Under the pieces are notes generated by a model, which was not told where the DNA came from, did not search any database, and was given only the letters and a program-made list of their open reading frames with translations. DNA of 64,000 bases from Bradyrhizobium sp. CB1650 (GTDB lineage Bacteria > Pseudomonadota > Alphaproteobacteria > Rhizobiales > Xanthobacteraceae): contig NZ_CP121695.1 of NCBI RefSeq assembly GCF_029761915.1, positions 9,143,501 to 9,207,500 on the forward strand, in the 5' to 3' direction. The position numbers and the translations under genes were made by a program. Each line of letters opens with the position of its first letter. Position 1 is the stretch's first letter. Positions 54,001-62,019 of this stretch are shown here, piece by piece.

Positions 54001-55266
54001 ATGACCACGACACCCCACCGCGTCGTCATCGTCGGAGCCGGCTTTGGCGGCCTCGAGACAACCTACCGGCTCGCAGGCGCCCCGGTCGCGATCACGCTGA
54101 TCGACCGCCGCAACCACCATCTGTTTCAGCCGCTGCTCTATCAGGTTGCGACCGCCTCGCTCGCGACCAGCGAGATCGCCTGGCCGGTCCGTCATCTCAT
54201 GCGCGACAGGCCTGAGGTGACGACGCTGTTTGCGACCGTCAGTGGCGTCGATGTGACACGGCGCTGCGTGCTGATCGACGACGGCAGCGAGGTGCCCTAC
54301 GACACGCTCGTGCTCGCGACCGGCGCGCGTCACGCCTATTTCGGCCACGACGAATGGGAGCAGTGGGCGCCGGGCCTGAAGACGCTGGAGGACGGGACCA
54401 CGCTGCGCCGCCACATCCTGGTGGCGTTCGAGCGCGCCGAGCGCGAGACCGACCCTGAGCGGCGCGCGGCCCGGCTCACCTTCGTCATCATCGGCGCCGG
54501 CCCCACCGGCGTCGAGCTCGCCGGCACCATCGCCGAGATGGCGCATCACACCTTGCCCGGCGACTTCCGCAACATCGACACGCGGAAGGCGCGCGTGGTG
54601 CTGATCGAGGCGGGCCCGCGCGTGCTGGCAGGATTTGCCGACGAGCTCTCCGCTTATGCGCAGGCATCGCTGGAAAAGATCGGCGTCGAGGTCGTGCTGG
54701 GACAGGCCGTCACGGAGATCGACCGCGACGGCGTGGTCTATGGCGGACAGCGATTGAATGCCAAGACCCGAATCTGGGCCGCCGGCGTGCGCGCCTCGCC
54801 CGCGGCCGAGTGGCTGGGCGCTCCGGCCGACCGCGCCGGGCGCGTGCAGGTCGAGGCTGACCTGACAATCCCCGGTCATCCCGAGATCTTCGCGATCGGC
54901 GACACTGTCAGCATCAACGCCTGGGAGGGCAAGCCGGTGCCCGGTATCGCACCGGCCGCCAAGCAGCAGGGACGTCATGTCGCGGAAACCATCAAGGCGC
55001 GCCTGCGCGGCCGAGCGACCGGCCCGTTCCGCTACAAGCACGCCGGCAGCCTCGCGCAGATCGGCAAGCGGCTCGCGGTGATCGACTTCGGCCGCATCAA
55101 GCTGCGCGGCGCGATCGCATGGTGGATCTGGGGCATCGCCCACATCTACTTCCTGATTGGCCTGCGCCATCGCCTCAGCGTCGCGCTGAGCTGGCTCTGG
55201 ATCTACGCCCGCGACCAGCGCGCCGCGCGGCTGATCACACAGGGAAGCAGCAAGGTGGTGGGGTGA
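54001..55266 (+). CDS. ndh: Type II NADH dehydrogenase-like flavoprotein
   Basis: A 421-residue NAD(P)H:quinone oxidoreductase of the NDH-2 type. FAD-binding 'VVIVGAGFGGLETTYRL' is at about 8-24, the NADH-binding 'FVIIGAGPTGVELAG' near 160, and the second FAD motif 'IFAIGDTVSI' near 298. The C-terminal amphipathic/membrane segment 'GAIAWWIWGIAHIYFLIGL' anchors it to the inner membrane. It passes electrons from NADH to quinone without pumping protons. It is divergent from the binding-protein gene across 296 bases in which no further gene is seen. Confidence 0.88.
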   Translation: MTTTPHRVVIVGAGFGGLETTYRLAGAPVAITLIDRRNHHLFQPLLYQVATASLATSEIAWPVRHLMRDRPEVTTLFATVSGVDVTRRCVLIDDGSEVPYDTLVLATGARHAYFGHDEWEQWAPGLKTLEDGTTLRRHILVAFERAERETDPERRAARLTFVIIGAGPTGVELAGTIAEMAHHTLPGDFRNIDTRKARVVLIEAGPRVLAGFADELSAYAQASLEKIGVEVVLGQAVTEIDRDGVVYGGQRLNAKTRIWAAGVRASPAAEWLGAPADRAGRVQVEADLTIPGHPEIFAIGDTVSINAWEGKPVPGIAPAAKQQGRHVAETIKARLRGRATGPFRYKHAGSLAQIGKRLAVIDFGRIKLRGAIAWWIWGIAHIYFLIGLRHRLSVALSWLWIYARDQRAARLITQGSSKVVG

Positions 55267-55271
55267 CTCTT

Positions 55272-55412
55272 CTCCCTCTCCCCGTTCTTACGGGGAGAGG
55301 GTCGGGGTGAGGGGCTCTCTCCGCGAAGACGGTGGGAGTTGGATTCGCGGAAGCCCCCTCACCCGGAATTTGCTGCGCAAATTCCGGCCTCTCCCCACAG
55401 GCGGGGAGAGGC
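55272..55412. repeat. CTCTCCCCG repeat, reverse orientation
   Basis: Carries the same modules as 46779-46913 (terminal GGGGAGAG hairpins and the GAATTTGCTGCGCAAATTC palindrome) in inverted order. It lies between the convergent ndh and binding-protein genes and may terminate both. Confidence 0.75.
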
Positions 55413-55444
55413 GAAGAAGATCGCGCTCGCGGCTATGCTGTTCG

Positions 55445-56656
55445 CTACTTCACCAGCTCGCACCCGCCCTCCGCCAGCGGCCGAAACGCCTGGTCCGCGG
55501 GAATCGTCGAGATCAGCTTGTAGTAGTCGTACGGATACCTCGACTCCTCCGGCTTCTTCACCTCGAACAGATACATCGGGTGCACGACGCGGCCGTCCTG
55601 GCGGATTGTCGTGTCACCGAACAGCTTGTCCCTGCCTTTGAACTTCTTCATCTCGGGCACGGCGTCCTTGGCATTGTCGCTGCCGGTGGCGGCGACTGCG
55701 TTGAGATAGGCGAGCGTCGAGGCATAGACGCCGGCCTGGTTGCCGCTCGGCATCTTGCCGTTCATGCCGGGCCGCGCGGCGAAGCGCTTCGCGAAGGCGC
55801 GGGTGTCGTCGTTCATGTCCCAGTAGAAGGCCTCCATGAGCTGGAGGCCCTGGGCAACCTTGATGCCCATGCCGTGAATGTCGTTGATGAAGAGCAGGAA
55901 GGCGACGAGCTTCTGGCCGCTTTGCTGGAGGCCGAACTCGGCCGCCTGCTTCACTGCGTTGATGGTATCGCCGCCGGCATTGGCGAGGCCGATCACCTGC
56001 GCTTTCGAGCCCTGCGCCTGCAGCAGGAACGAGGCGAAATCCGAGGTGCCGAGCGGATGTTTCGATGAGCCGAGCACCTTGCCGCCATGGCCCTCAATAT
56101 ACTTCTGCGCCTCCGCTTCGATGCCCTTGCCGAGCGCATAGTCGACCGTGAGAAAGTACCAGTCGTTGCCGCCACGCGACATCATCGCGGCCGCCGTGGT
56201 GTTGCCGGTCGCCCAGGCATCGTTGACCCATTGGATGGTGTTGGGCGAACAGGCCTTGCCGGTGAGATCTGAACTTGCCGTGGAGGACGCCAGGAACGTC
56301 ATGCGGCTGCCGCGCAGGAGCGAGTTGATGGAGAGGCCGACAGCCGAGTTCGGTACGTCGACGATGGCGTCGACGCCTTCGACATCGAGCCATTTGCGCG
56401 CGATCGCATTGCCGACATCGGCCTTGTTCTGGTGGTCGGCATAGACGATCTCAACCTTGATGTTCTTCCCGCCGCCGTTGAAATCCTCGGCGGCCATGCG
56501 CGCGGCCTCCACCGAGCCCATGCCGTTGGTGTCCTGGAAGATGCCGGAAATGTCGTTGAGCACGCCAACGCGCACGACATTGTCGGAGATCCCGGCGCTC
56601 GCCGCGCCACTCAGGAGGCTCGCGGCCAGCGCGAGCGCCCACTTCAGATGTTTCAT
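55445..56656 (-). CDS. ABC transporter substrate-binding protein of the CYP199A operon
   Basis: A 403-residue LivK-like binding protein with signal peptide ending GAASA (about 21). 'VRVGVLNDISGIFQDTNGMG' opens the mature domain; 'DHQNKADVGNAIARKWLDVE' and 'ALGKGIEAEAQKYIEGHGGK' are typical of binding proteins linked to aromatic catabolism. It is 57 bases after the ferredoxin gene on the same strand, so probably in one unit with the P450; a methoxylated or hydroxylated benzoate is a plausible ligand. No permease is adjacent. Confidence 0.83.
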   Translation of the reverse strand: MKHLKWALALAASLLSGAASAGISDNVVRVGVLNDISGIFQDTNGMGSVEAARMAAEDFNGGGKNIKVEIVYADHQNKADVGNAIARKWLDVEGVDAIVDVPNSAVGLSINSLLRGSRMTFLASSTASSDLTGKACSPNTIQWVNDAWATGNTTAAAMMSRGGNDWYFLTVDYALGKGIEAEAQKYIEGHGGKVLGSSKHPLGTSDFASFLLQAQGSKAQVIGLANAGGDTINAVKQAAEFGLQQSGQKLVAFLLFINDIHGMGIKVAQGLQLMEAFYWDMNDDTRAFAKRFAARPGMNGKMPSGNQAGVYASTLAYLNAVAATGSDNAKDAVPEMKKFKGRDKLFGDTTIRQDGRVVHPMYLFEVKKPEESRYPYDYYKLISTIPADQAFRPLAEGGCELVK

Positions 56657-56713
56657 AGTTCCCTCCCCTTTTGATTGATTGTCGCACCGGTCGTTGCCGG
56701 CACATTGGACGGT

Positions 56714-57037
56714 TCAGATCTGCCGCTCGGGCAGTCGCACGACGAGCCCGTCGAGATCGGGCGTGATCACGATCTGGCAGGACAGCCGGCTCGCCGGCTG
56801 GCGCTCCGCTGCGGCGCCGTCGAGCAGCGCGTCCTCGCCGTCGGCCATCGCGGGCAGCCGCGCCAGCCAGCTCTCGTCGACATAGACGTGACAGGTCGCG
56901 CACATGGCGTTGCCGCCGCATTCGGCCAAGATGCCGTCGAGGCCGTGGCGGGTCGCGGCCTGCATGGCGCTTTCGCCGTCGCTGGTCTCGACGCGATCCG
57001 ATTTGCCGTCGGGATGGATGAAGGTAATCGCAGGCAT
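56714..57037 (-). CDS. [2Fe-2S] ferredoxin partner of the P450
   Basis: A 107-residue vertebrate-type (adrenodoxin/putidaredoxin-like) ferredoxin. Cluster cysteines are in CGGNAMCATC (C-x5-C-x2-C) with the fourth in 'RLSCQIVIT'. The ATG at 57037 has GAGGAG five bases upstream. It follows the P450 gene by 12 bases and corresponds in position to palustrisredoxin of Rhodopseudomonas, which carries electrons to CYP199A2. The ferredoxin reductase is not in this window. Confidence 0.9.
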   Translation of the reverse strand: MPAITFIHPDGKSDRVETSDGESAMQAATRHGLDGILAECGGNAMCATCHVYVDESWLARLPAMADGEDALLDGAAAERQPASRLSCQIVITPDLDGLVVRLPERQI

Positions 57038-57049
57038 CAAGGCTCCTCG

Positions 57050-58270
57050 TCAGGCCGGGGTGATCGTGACCGGCAGGCTGTCGAGCCCGCGCAGCGTGTT
57101 GTTGAAACGGCGTATCGGCTCGCCGGTGATCTCGATCCTGGCGATGCGCCGGGCCAGCGCGCTCAGCATCACTTCGCCCTCGAGGCGGGCGACGAGTTGG
57201 CCGACGCACATGTGAATACCGGAGCCGAAGCCGACGTGGCCTGAGGTTCGGCGCGTGATGTCGTAGCTGTCCGGCTTGTCCCAGCGCCGCGGATCGCGAT
57301 TGGCGGCGGCAAGGAACATCAGCACCTTCTCGCCCTCGCCGATGGTCGCGCCGGAGAGCTCGACCTGCCGCGTCGTGGTGCGGAAGAAGGTCTGCACCGG
57401 GCTTTCGAACCGGACCGCCTCCTCGAAGGCGTTGCGTGCGAGCGTGGGATCGTCGCGCAGGCGCTGCCATTGATCGGGGAAACGTGCAAGACAATACACC
57501 GCGGCACCGATTCCGTTGACCGTGGTGTCGAGACCGGCCGACAGCAGCGAGCGCACCAGAAGCGGTGCCTCGGTGGCCGTGATCTCGCCCTCGTCGACAC
57601 GGGCGTGGATGCAGGCGCCAAACCCGCCGGGCGCGAGATTTTCGCGCTGGCACTGCTCGGCGACGTAGGCTTGGTGCGGTGCCGAGCGCGCGATCGCCTC
57701 CTGGCGGAGCTGGTTGGGTGGGCCGAAGGCGTTGAACACGACGCTCGCATAGGGAATGAGGTGCTCACGGCCGTCCGGCTTGAGGCCCAGCGCATCCGGG
57801 AAGATCGAGAGCGGGTAGGCCTCGGCAAGGTCCGCGATCGCATCAAAGCTGCGCTTCTCGAGCAGCGCGTCCACCCGTTCCTCTGCCGCTGCGGCAAAGC
57901 GGTCGCGCACCTGCTTCATCACGGTCGGCGACAGCACCTTTGACAGCACGGCGCGGGTACGGGTGTGCGCGGGCGGATCGGCCTCCAGGATCAGGCTCGG
58001 CGGCCGCCACGGCGTCTCCTTCTTGAAGTCGGAAAGGCCGACGCCGCGGCTGGAGCAGAACGTCGCTGGATCGTTCAGGACGGCATGGACCTCGGCATAG
58101 CGCGCCACGCCATAGACGTTCCACTTGTCGAGATAGACGACGGGCCCCGCCTCCCGCAGCACCTCATGCGTGGGATAGGGGTCGGCAAAAAAATTCATAG
58201 CGAAGGGGTCGACGTCGAGATGCGGAATGGCCGACAGACCACCGGATACGGGGGAGCCGGATGCACTCAT
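57050..58270 (-). CDS. Cytochrome P450, CYP199A type (4-methoxybenzoate demethylase)
   Basis: A 406-residue soluble P450. I-helix 'SAGLDTTVNGIG', ExxR in 'EEAVRFESPVQTFF', and haem-ligand loop FGSGIHMCVGQL. The sequence matches what I remember of R. palustris CYP199A2 over long stretches (for example 'AGPVVYLDKWNVYGVARYAE'). CYP199A enzymes O-demethylate 4-methoxybenzoate to 4-hydroxybenzoate and oxidise other para-substituted benzoates. Divergent from a MarR gene across 83 bases. Confidence 0.92.
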   Translation of the reverse strand: MSASGSPVSGGLSAIPHLDVDPFAMNFFADPYPTHEVLREAGPVVYLDKWNVYGVARYAEVHAVLNDPATFCSSRGVGLSDFKKETPWRPPSLILEADPPAHTRTRAVLSKVLSPTVMKQVRDRFAAAAEERVDALLEKRSFDAIADLAEAYPLSIFPDALGLKPDGREHLIPYASVVFNAFGPPNQLRQEAIARSAPHQAYVAEQCQRENLAPGGFGACIHARVDEGEITATEAPLLVRSLLSAGLDTTVNGIGAAVYCLARFPDQWQRLRDDPTLARNAFEEAVRFESPVQTFFRTTTRQVELSGATIGEGEKVLMFLAAANRDPRRWDKPDSYDITRRTSGHVGFGSGIHMCVGQLVARLEGEVMLSALARRIARIEITGEPIRRFNNTLRGLDSLPVTITPA

Positions 58271-58353
58271 GGAAGTTCTCCCTCACTTTGATCTTGTGAA
58301 AGGGCGACGCATGCCCTTAGGTCTGCGGGCGCACCGCGAGACAAAAGCCCGAC

Positions 58354-58860
58354 ATGCCTCCGCCTTCGACCAGAACCCGACAGAAGCCTGCGGCCTCGCA
58401 GGACGGACCGACGCTCGACCTCGACCGTTACGTCCCGGCCTTCATCACCTTCATCGCCAACAAGCTCTCGAACAGCGCGACCGCATTCTATCAGCGGCAG
58501 TTCGGCGTCAATGTCACGGAATGGCGGATCATGTCGCTGCTGGCGATCGAACCCGGCATTCCCGCCTCGCGCATCTGCCACGTCATCGGCTTCGACAAGG
58601 GGCCGGTGAGCCGGACGCTGGCGGGCCTCGAGAAGCGCGGGCTGGTATCGATCCGTACCGACCCCAACGACGGCCGCACCCATTCGATCGCGCTGACGGC
58701 GAAGGGCCGCACCACCCACGACAAGGTGATCGTCGCCGCGTTCGAGCGCGAGCGGCGCCTCCTGTCCTGCCTCAGCAAGGACGAGCGTGAGGTGTTGATC
58801 GACCTGCTGCGCCGGCTGCACGAGAATCTCGGCGCCGTGACGGCCGGCACCGACACCTGA
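58354..58860 (+). CDS. MarR-family regulator next to the CYP199A operon
   Basis: A 168-residue winged-helix regulator: 'VNVTEWRIMSLLAIEPGIPA' leads into the helix-turn-helix, followed by 'GFDKGPVSRTLAGLEKRGLV' and the wing 'RTDPNDGRTHSIALT'. MarR proteins often bind aromatic ligands or aromatic-CoA thioesters. Its divergent position makes it the likely regulator of the P450 operon. The N-terminal 25 residues are basic and probably disordered. Confidence 0.87.
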   Translation: MPPPSTRTRQKPAASQDGPTLDLDRYVPAFITFIANKLSNSATAFYQRQFGVNVTEWRIMSLLAIEPGIPASRICHVIGFDKGPVSRTLAGLEKRGLVSIRTDPNDGRTHSIALTAKGRTTHDKVIVAAFERERRLLSCLSKDEREVLIDLLRRLHENLGAVTAGTDT

Positions 58861-59008
58861 CACGCCGCGCCGCGCGCGCGATGCGATGTCGTCCTCGGGC
58901 GTGCACCGGCGTTCGCCGGCGGCGCCATTCCTGCCGAGCATGTTTCCTCCAGATCAGGCGCAGCGGTTCTCCCGCCGTCGTCCTGTCTGGAACGGTTCGC
59001 ATAAATTA

Positions 59009-59022
59009 GTTGCTTAGGCAAC
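59009..59022. promoter_or_regulatory. Isolated MarR-like palindrome
   Basis: GTTGC (59009-59013), TTAG, GCAAC (59018-59022) in an AT-rich island (CATAAATTA before, AAAAGAATT after). It resembles a MarR operator with promoter, but no gene start is close: marR ends at 58860 and the fcs gene ends at 59264. The rest of the 403-base gap 58861-59263 holds a CTCTCCCCGTCATTCACGGG hairpin near 59083 and a 78-bp repeat. Confidence 0.4.
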
Positions 59023-59168
59023 AAAAGAATTGAAGTGCGGCGATACGGCAAGCATGCTGCCCTAACTCGCGCTGCTTCGCTCCCTCTCCCCGTCATTCAC
59101 GGGGGTGGGGTGAGGGGCAGCCTCCGTGCTTTCGGTAACTATTGAAGCCGAGCCCGCGCCCCTTCTCC

Positions 59169-59246
59169 GTCATTGCGAGCGCAGCGAAGCAATCCAGAGT
59201 CTTTCCGCAGCAGGATTCTGGATTGCTTCGCTGCGCTCGCAGTGAC
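59169..59246. repeat. 78-bp palindromic element, copy 3
   Basis: Same arms and exact length as the copies at 6889-6966 and 52345-52422; this copy has one arm mismatch (GCAGTGAC for GCAATGAC). Confidence 0.88.
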
Positions 59247-59263
59247 GATGTGGCGCAAGAGAT

Positions 59264-61117
59264 TTAATCTGCGCAGCCGATCCACTCGGCCGAGGCATCG
59301 TCGTCCAGCCGCGCAACAGCATCTGCGCGGCGCGTCAGCACGGCGCGCTGGTTGATGTAGCCCTTGTCGGTGATCTCGCCGCCATCGACCGATGGCGGTT
59401 CGGCGAGCAGCAATGCCCGCGTCGCATGGCCGGAGGAGTTGGCCCCCTGCCGCCCCAGCTTTGCGAGCCCCTGCGCGATCGCGGTCCGGACCTTGTGGTG
59501 CGCAAGCACAGCGCTCACGCCGACATCTTCGCCCAGACCGGAATGGGCGCGGCAGGCAGCTAAGTTCGGGAACACCAGGAAACGCACCTCGTCGCCGCCA
59601 TGACCGGTGACCACGATGTCCTGCGCGAGCGGCGCCAGCGCGGCGATGCCGGCGACGCGCAGCGTGCCGACGCTGACCCAGGTGCCCGAATTGAGCTTGA
59701 AATCCTCCGCCACGCGGCCATCGAAGAACAGGCCGCGCTCCGGCCGCTGCGGGTCGGCAAATTTCACGGCGTCGCCGATGAGATAGAAGCCCTCGTCATC
59801 AAAGGCCTGCTTCGTCAGCTCTGGCGCCTTCCAGTAGCCCGGCGTGACGTTGGGTCCGCGCACGCGCACCTCGAGCTTGTCGCCGGAGGTGACGAGTTTC
59901 AGCTCGGTGCCGGGAATAGGCACGCCGATATTGCCGGAGCGCTCGGCGAGGAAATGACAGTCGGTCGCAAGCGGCGAGGTTTCGGTCGAGCCCCAGGCCG
60001 AGACCATCGGCAGCGCGCGGCCGACCGTCTCGATCGAGAGCTGCGCGAGCGCGTCCCAGAGATTCTGCGGCAGTGCGGCGCCGGCATAGAAGGCGAACTT
60101 CACCTCGCCGAAGAAGCGACGGCGCAGGTCTTCGTCGCCGCGGAGCGCCGCGATCAGCATGTCGAAGCCGCGCGGCACGTTGAAATAGACCGTCGGTATC
60201 ACGCTTTTCAAGTTTGCTAGCGACGTCGCAAAGAGACCCGGCGCGGGCTTGCCGCCGTCGATATAGAGCGAGCCGCCATTGCGCAAAACGAGGTTGAAAT
60301 TGTGGTTGGCGCCAAAGGTGTGGCTCCAGGGCAGCCAATCGAGAATGACGAGATCGCCGCGACCCTGCGCGAGAAAGGTCCAGGTCTGCGCCTTGGCCTC
60401 CTGGCTCGAGGTCAGCATGCGCTGGGTGTTGATGACGGCCTTGGGCGTGCCGGTCGAGCCCGAGGTAAACAGGAATTTTGCGATCGTATCCGGCCTCACC
60501 GCGGCAAAGGCTGTTGCAACGTTGGGAATTTCGGGGGTCGCGGCGATGGCGCGAAACGCGAGTGCATCGGCATCATCGACGTTGCCACTGATGATCTGTG
60601 CCTGATGCAGCGGCTTGATCGCGGCGAGCGCCGCAGCAAACGGCTTTGTGGCAGAGACATAGATCGCGCCGGGCTCCAGCAGCGCGATCATGCTCCTCAG
60701 TTTGTCGAAGTCCTTCGACATCAGCGAGTAGGCCGGCGAGATCGCGGCCGAGGGCACGCCGACGTGTTGGGCGGCCAGCGCGAGCAGCGCGTGGTCGATG
60801 CCGTTGTCGGAGAGGATGACGACGGGGCGTTCCGCGCTCAGACCCTGCGCCAGGATCCAGGACGCCGCCGCACGCACCTGCCGCAAGGCCTGCGCGTAGG
60901 TGACGGTGGTCCAGGGCGCTTCGACATTGCCGCGCTCGGCGAGGAAGGTCCTGTCGGGTGCTTGCTCTGCCCATTGCTCGAGCCAGTCACCGACGCAACG
61001 CGCGCCCTCACGCAGCCGCTCGGGCGAGCGCAGCACGATGCTGCCGTCGGTGCGATGCTCGGCGACGGTTTTGGGCGTTGCGAACAGGCTGGAAGCATCA
61101 CCGCTTGGCGTCGTCAT
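59264..61117 (-). CDS. fcs: Feruloyl-CoA synthase
   Basis: A 617-residue AMP-forming CoA ligase of the feruloyl-CoA synthase family, which activates ferulate, p-coumarate and similar hydroxycinnamates. The P-loop is LFTSGSTGTPKAV, with 'SAWGSTETSPLATDCHFLAE' as the adenine region and a C-terminal 'KLNSGTWVSVGTLR' typical of Fcs. The ATG at 61117 has AGGAGG directly upstream; the longer ORF start at 61231 is rejected. The hydratase/aldolase (Ech) and vanillin dehydrogenase that usually follow are not in the window. Confidence 0.88.
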   Translation of the reverse strand: MTTPSGDASSLFATPKTVAEHRTDGSIVLRSPERLREGARCVGDWLEQWAEQAPDRTFLAERGNVEAPWTTVTYAQALRQVRAAASWILAQGLSAERPVVILSDNGIDHALLALAAQHVGVPSAAISPAYSLMSKDFDKLRSMIALLEPGAIYVSATKPFAAALAAIKPLHQAQIISGNVDDADALAFRAIAATPEIPNVATAFAAVRPDTIAKFLFTSGSTGTPKAVINTQRMLTSSQEAKAQTWTFLAQGRGDLVILDWLPWSHTFGANHNFNLVLRNGGSLYIDGGKPAPGLFATSLANLKSVIPTVYFNVPRGFDMLIAALRGDEDLRRRFFGEVKFAFYAGAALPQNLWDALAQLSIETVGRALPMVSAWGSTETSPLATDCHFLAERSGNIGVPIPGTELKLVTSGDKLEVRVRGPNVTPGYWKAPELTKQAFDDEGFYLIGDAVKFADPQRPERGLFFDGRVAEDFKLNSGTWVSVGTLRVAGIAALAPLAQDIVVTGHGGDEVRFLVFPNLAACRAHSGLGEDVGVSAVLAHHKVRTAIAQGLAKLGRQGANSSGHATRALLLAEPPSVDGGEITDKGYINQRAVLTRRADAVARLDDDASAEWIGCAD

Positions 61118-61197
61118 CGTTTCCTCCTGGCCCAGTCGAGTGTCGGACCGGCGCAGCCTCGTTCCGGGCTGCTTGTCCGTAATGTTGGGCACGGCAA

Positions 61198-61213
61198 TTG
61201 TTGTCGTCAACAA
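61198..61213. promoter_or_regulatory. MarR-type operator between fcs and marR
   Basis: TTGTTG (61198-61203), TCGT, CAACAA (61208-61213): a perfect inverted repeat lying 81 bases before the fcs start and 99 before the marR start. This is the natural binding site for the adjacent MarR protein, by analogy with FerR/CouR systems released by hydroxycinnamoyl-CoA. Confidence 0.6.
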
Positions 61214-61252
61214 CAATCTTTCCTTCGGCACCGGCGAGCGCTAGGCTGCTTC

Positions 61253-61274
61253 CTCTCCCCGCAAGCGGGGAGAG
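61253..61274. repeat. CTCTCCCCGC hairpin, single module
   Basis: CTCTCCCCGCAAGCGGGGAG, the short module of the repeats at 46779 and 55272, here upstream of the marR start. Confidence 0.7.
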
Positions 61275-61311
61275 GCGAAGCAGGCGCCAGTGAAGTTTGC
61301 GGAGAAGGTAC

Positions 61312-61827
61312 GTGTCGGAGAGAGCGATCGATCGACAGACCGGCATTCCGGCCCGCACGCCACGCAAGCGGACCGGCAACAGCGCGGCGCTTGCCGATGT
61401 CGCGGACGAGATCGGCCTCGATGTGCTGGTCGGCCACGCCGGCTATGCAGTGCGGCGCTTCCAGATCTGGATCTTCCAGGATTTCATCAAGACGCTCGCC
61501 GACGTCGACATCCGCCCGACGCAGTATTCGGTGATGACCATCATCGGCGCGAATCCCGGCCTGTCCCAGATGGCGGTCGCAAAACGGCTCGGCATCGAGC
61601 GGGCCCGGCTGGTGCATCTGCTTGACAGCCTTGAAGCCCGCAGGCTGGTGAAGCGGATCAAGTCGAAGGCGGACCGGCGCTCCCACGCGCTGCATCTCAC
61701 CGCGCAAGGCGAGACGGCGCTGGCCAAGTTCAAGCGTCTCGCCGCCGAACACGAACGGCACGTCGAGAAGAAGATCGGCAAGGAGAACCGGGCGCACCTG
61801 CTCCGGATCCTCGCCTGCTTCACCTGA
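61312..61827 (+). CDS. MarR-family regulator of hydroxycinnamate catabolism (FerR/CouR-like)
   Basis: A 171-residue winged-helix regulator: 'VDIRPTQYSVMTIIGANPGL' and the helix-turn-helix 'QMAVAKRLGIERARLVHLL', with the basic wing 'RIKSKADRRSHALHLT'. Divergent from fcs, it probably represses fcs and is released by a hydroxycinnamoyl-CoA. The start is GTG at 61312 with GGAG seven bases upstream; the ORF reaches back only to a TTG. Confidence 0.85.
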   Translation: MSERAIDRQTGIPARTPRKRTGNSAALADVADEIGLDVLVGHAGYAVRRFQIWIFQDFIKTLADVDIRPTQYSVMTIIGANPGLSQMAVAKRLGIERARLVHLLDSLEARRLVKRIKSKADRRSHALHLTAQGETALAKFKRLAAEHERHVEKKIGKENRAHLLRILACFT

Positions 61828-62019
61828 TCCGGGCTGCCCAGGATTTGAGCAGATGCCCCTATTGGGGCGTGGACGCGGCGGCCCTTCGGCCATCGAAATA
61901 TCACCTAAGCACATGATCTCTCGATAATATCCGGAGCACCCGCCCTGCCCGGCTCCTGTACACAATGGCACATCGCTTGCTTCAATCCGGGCGAAGACAA
62001 TTGCCGGAGTTTCGTCGCC

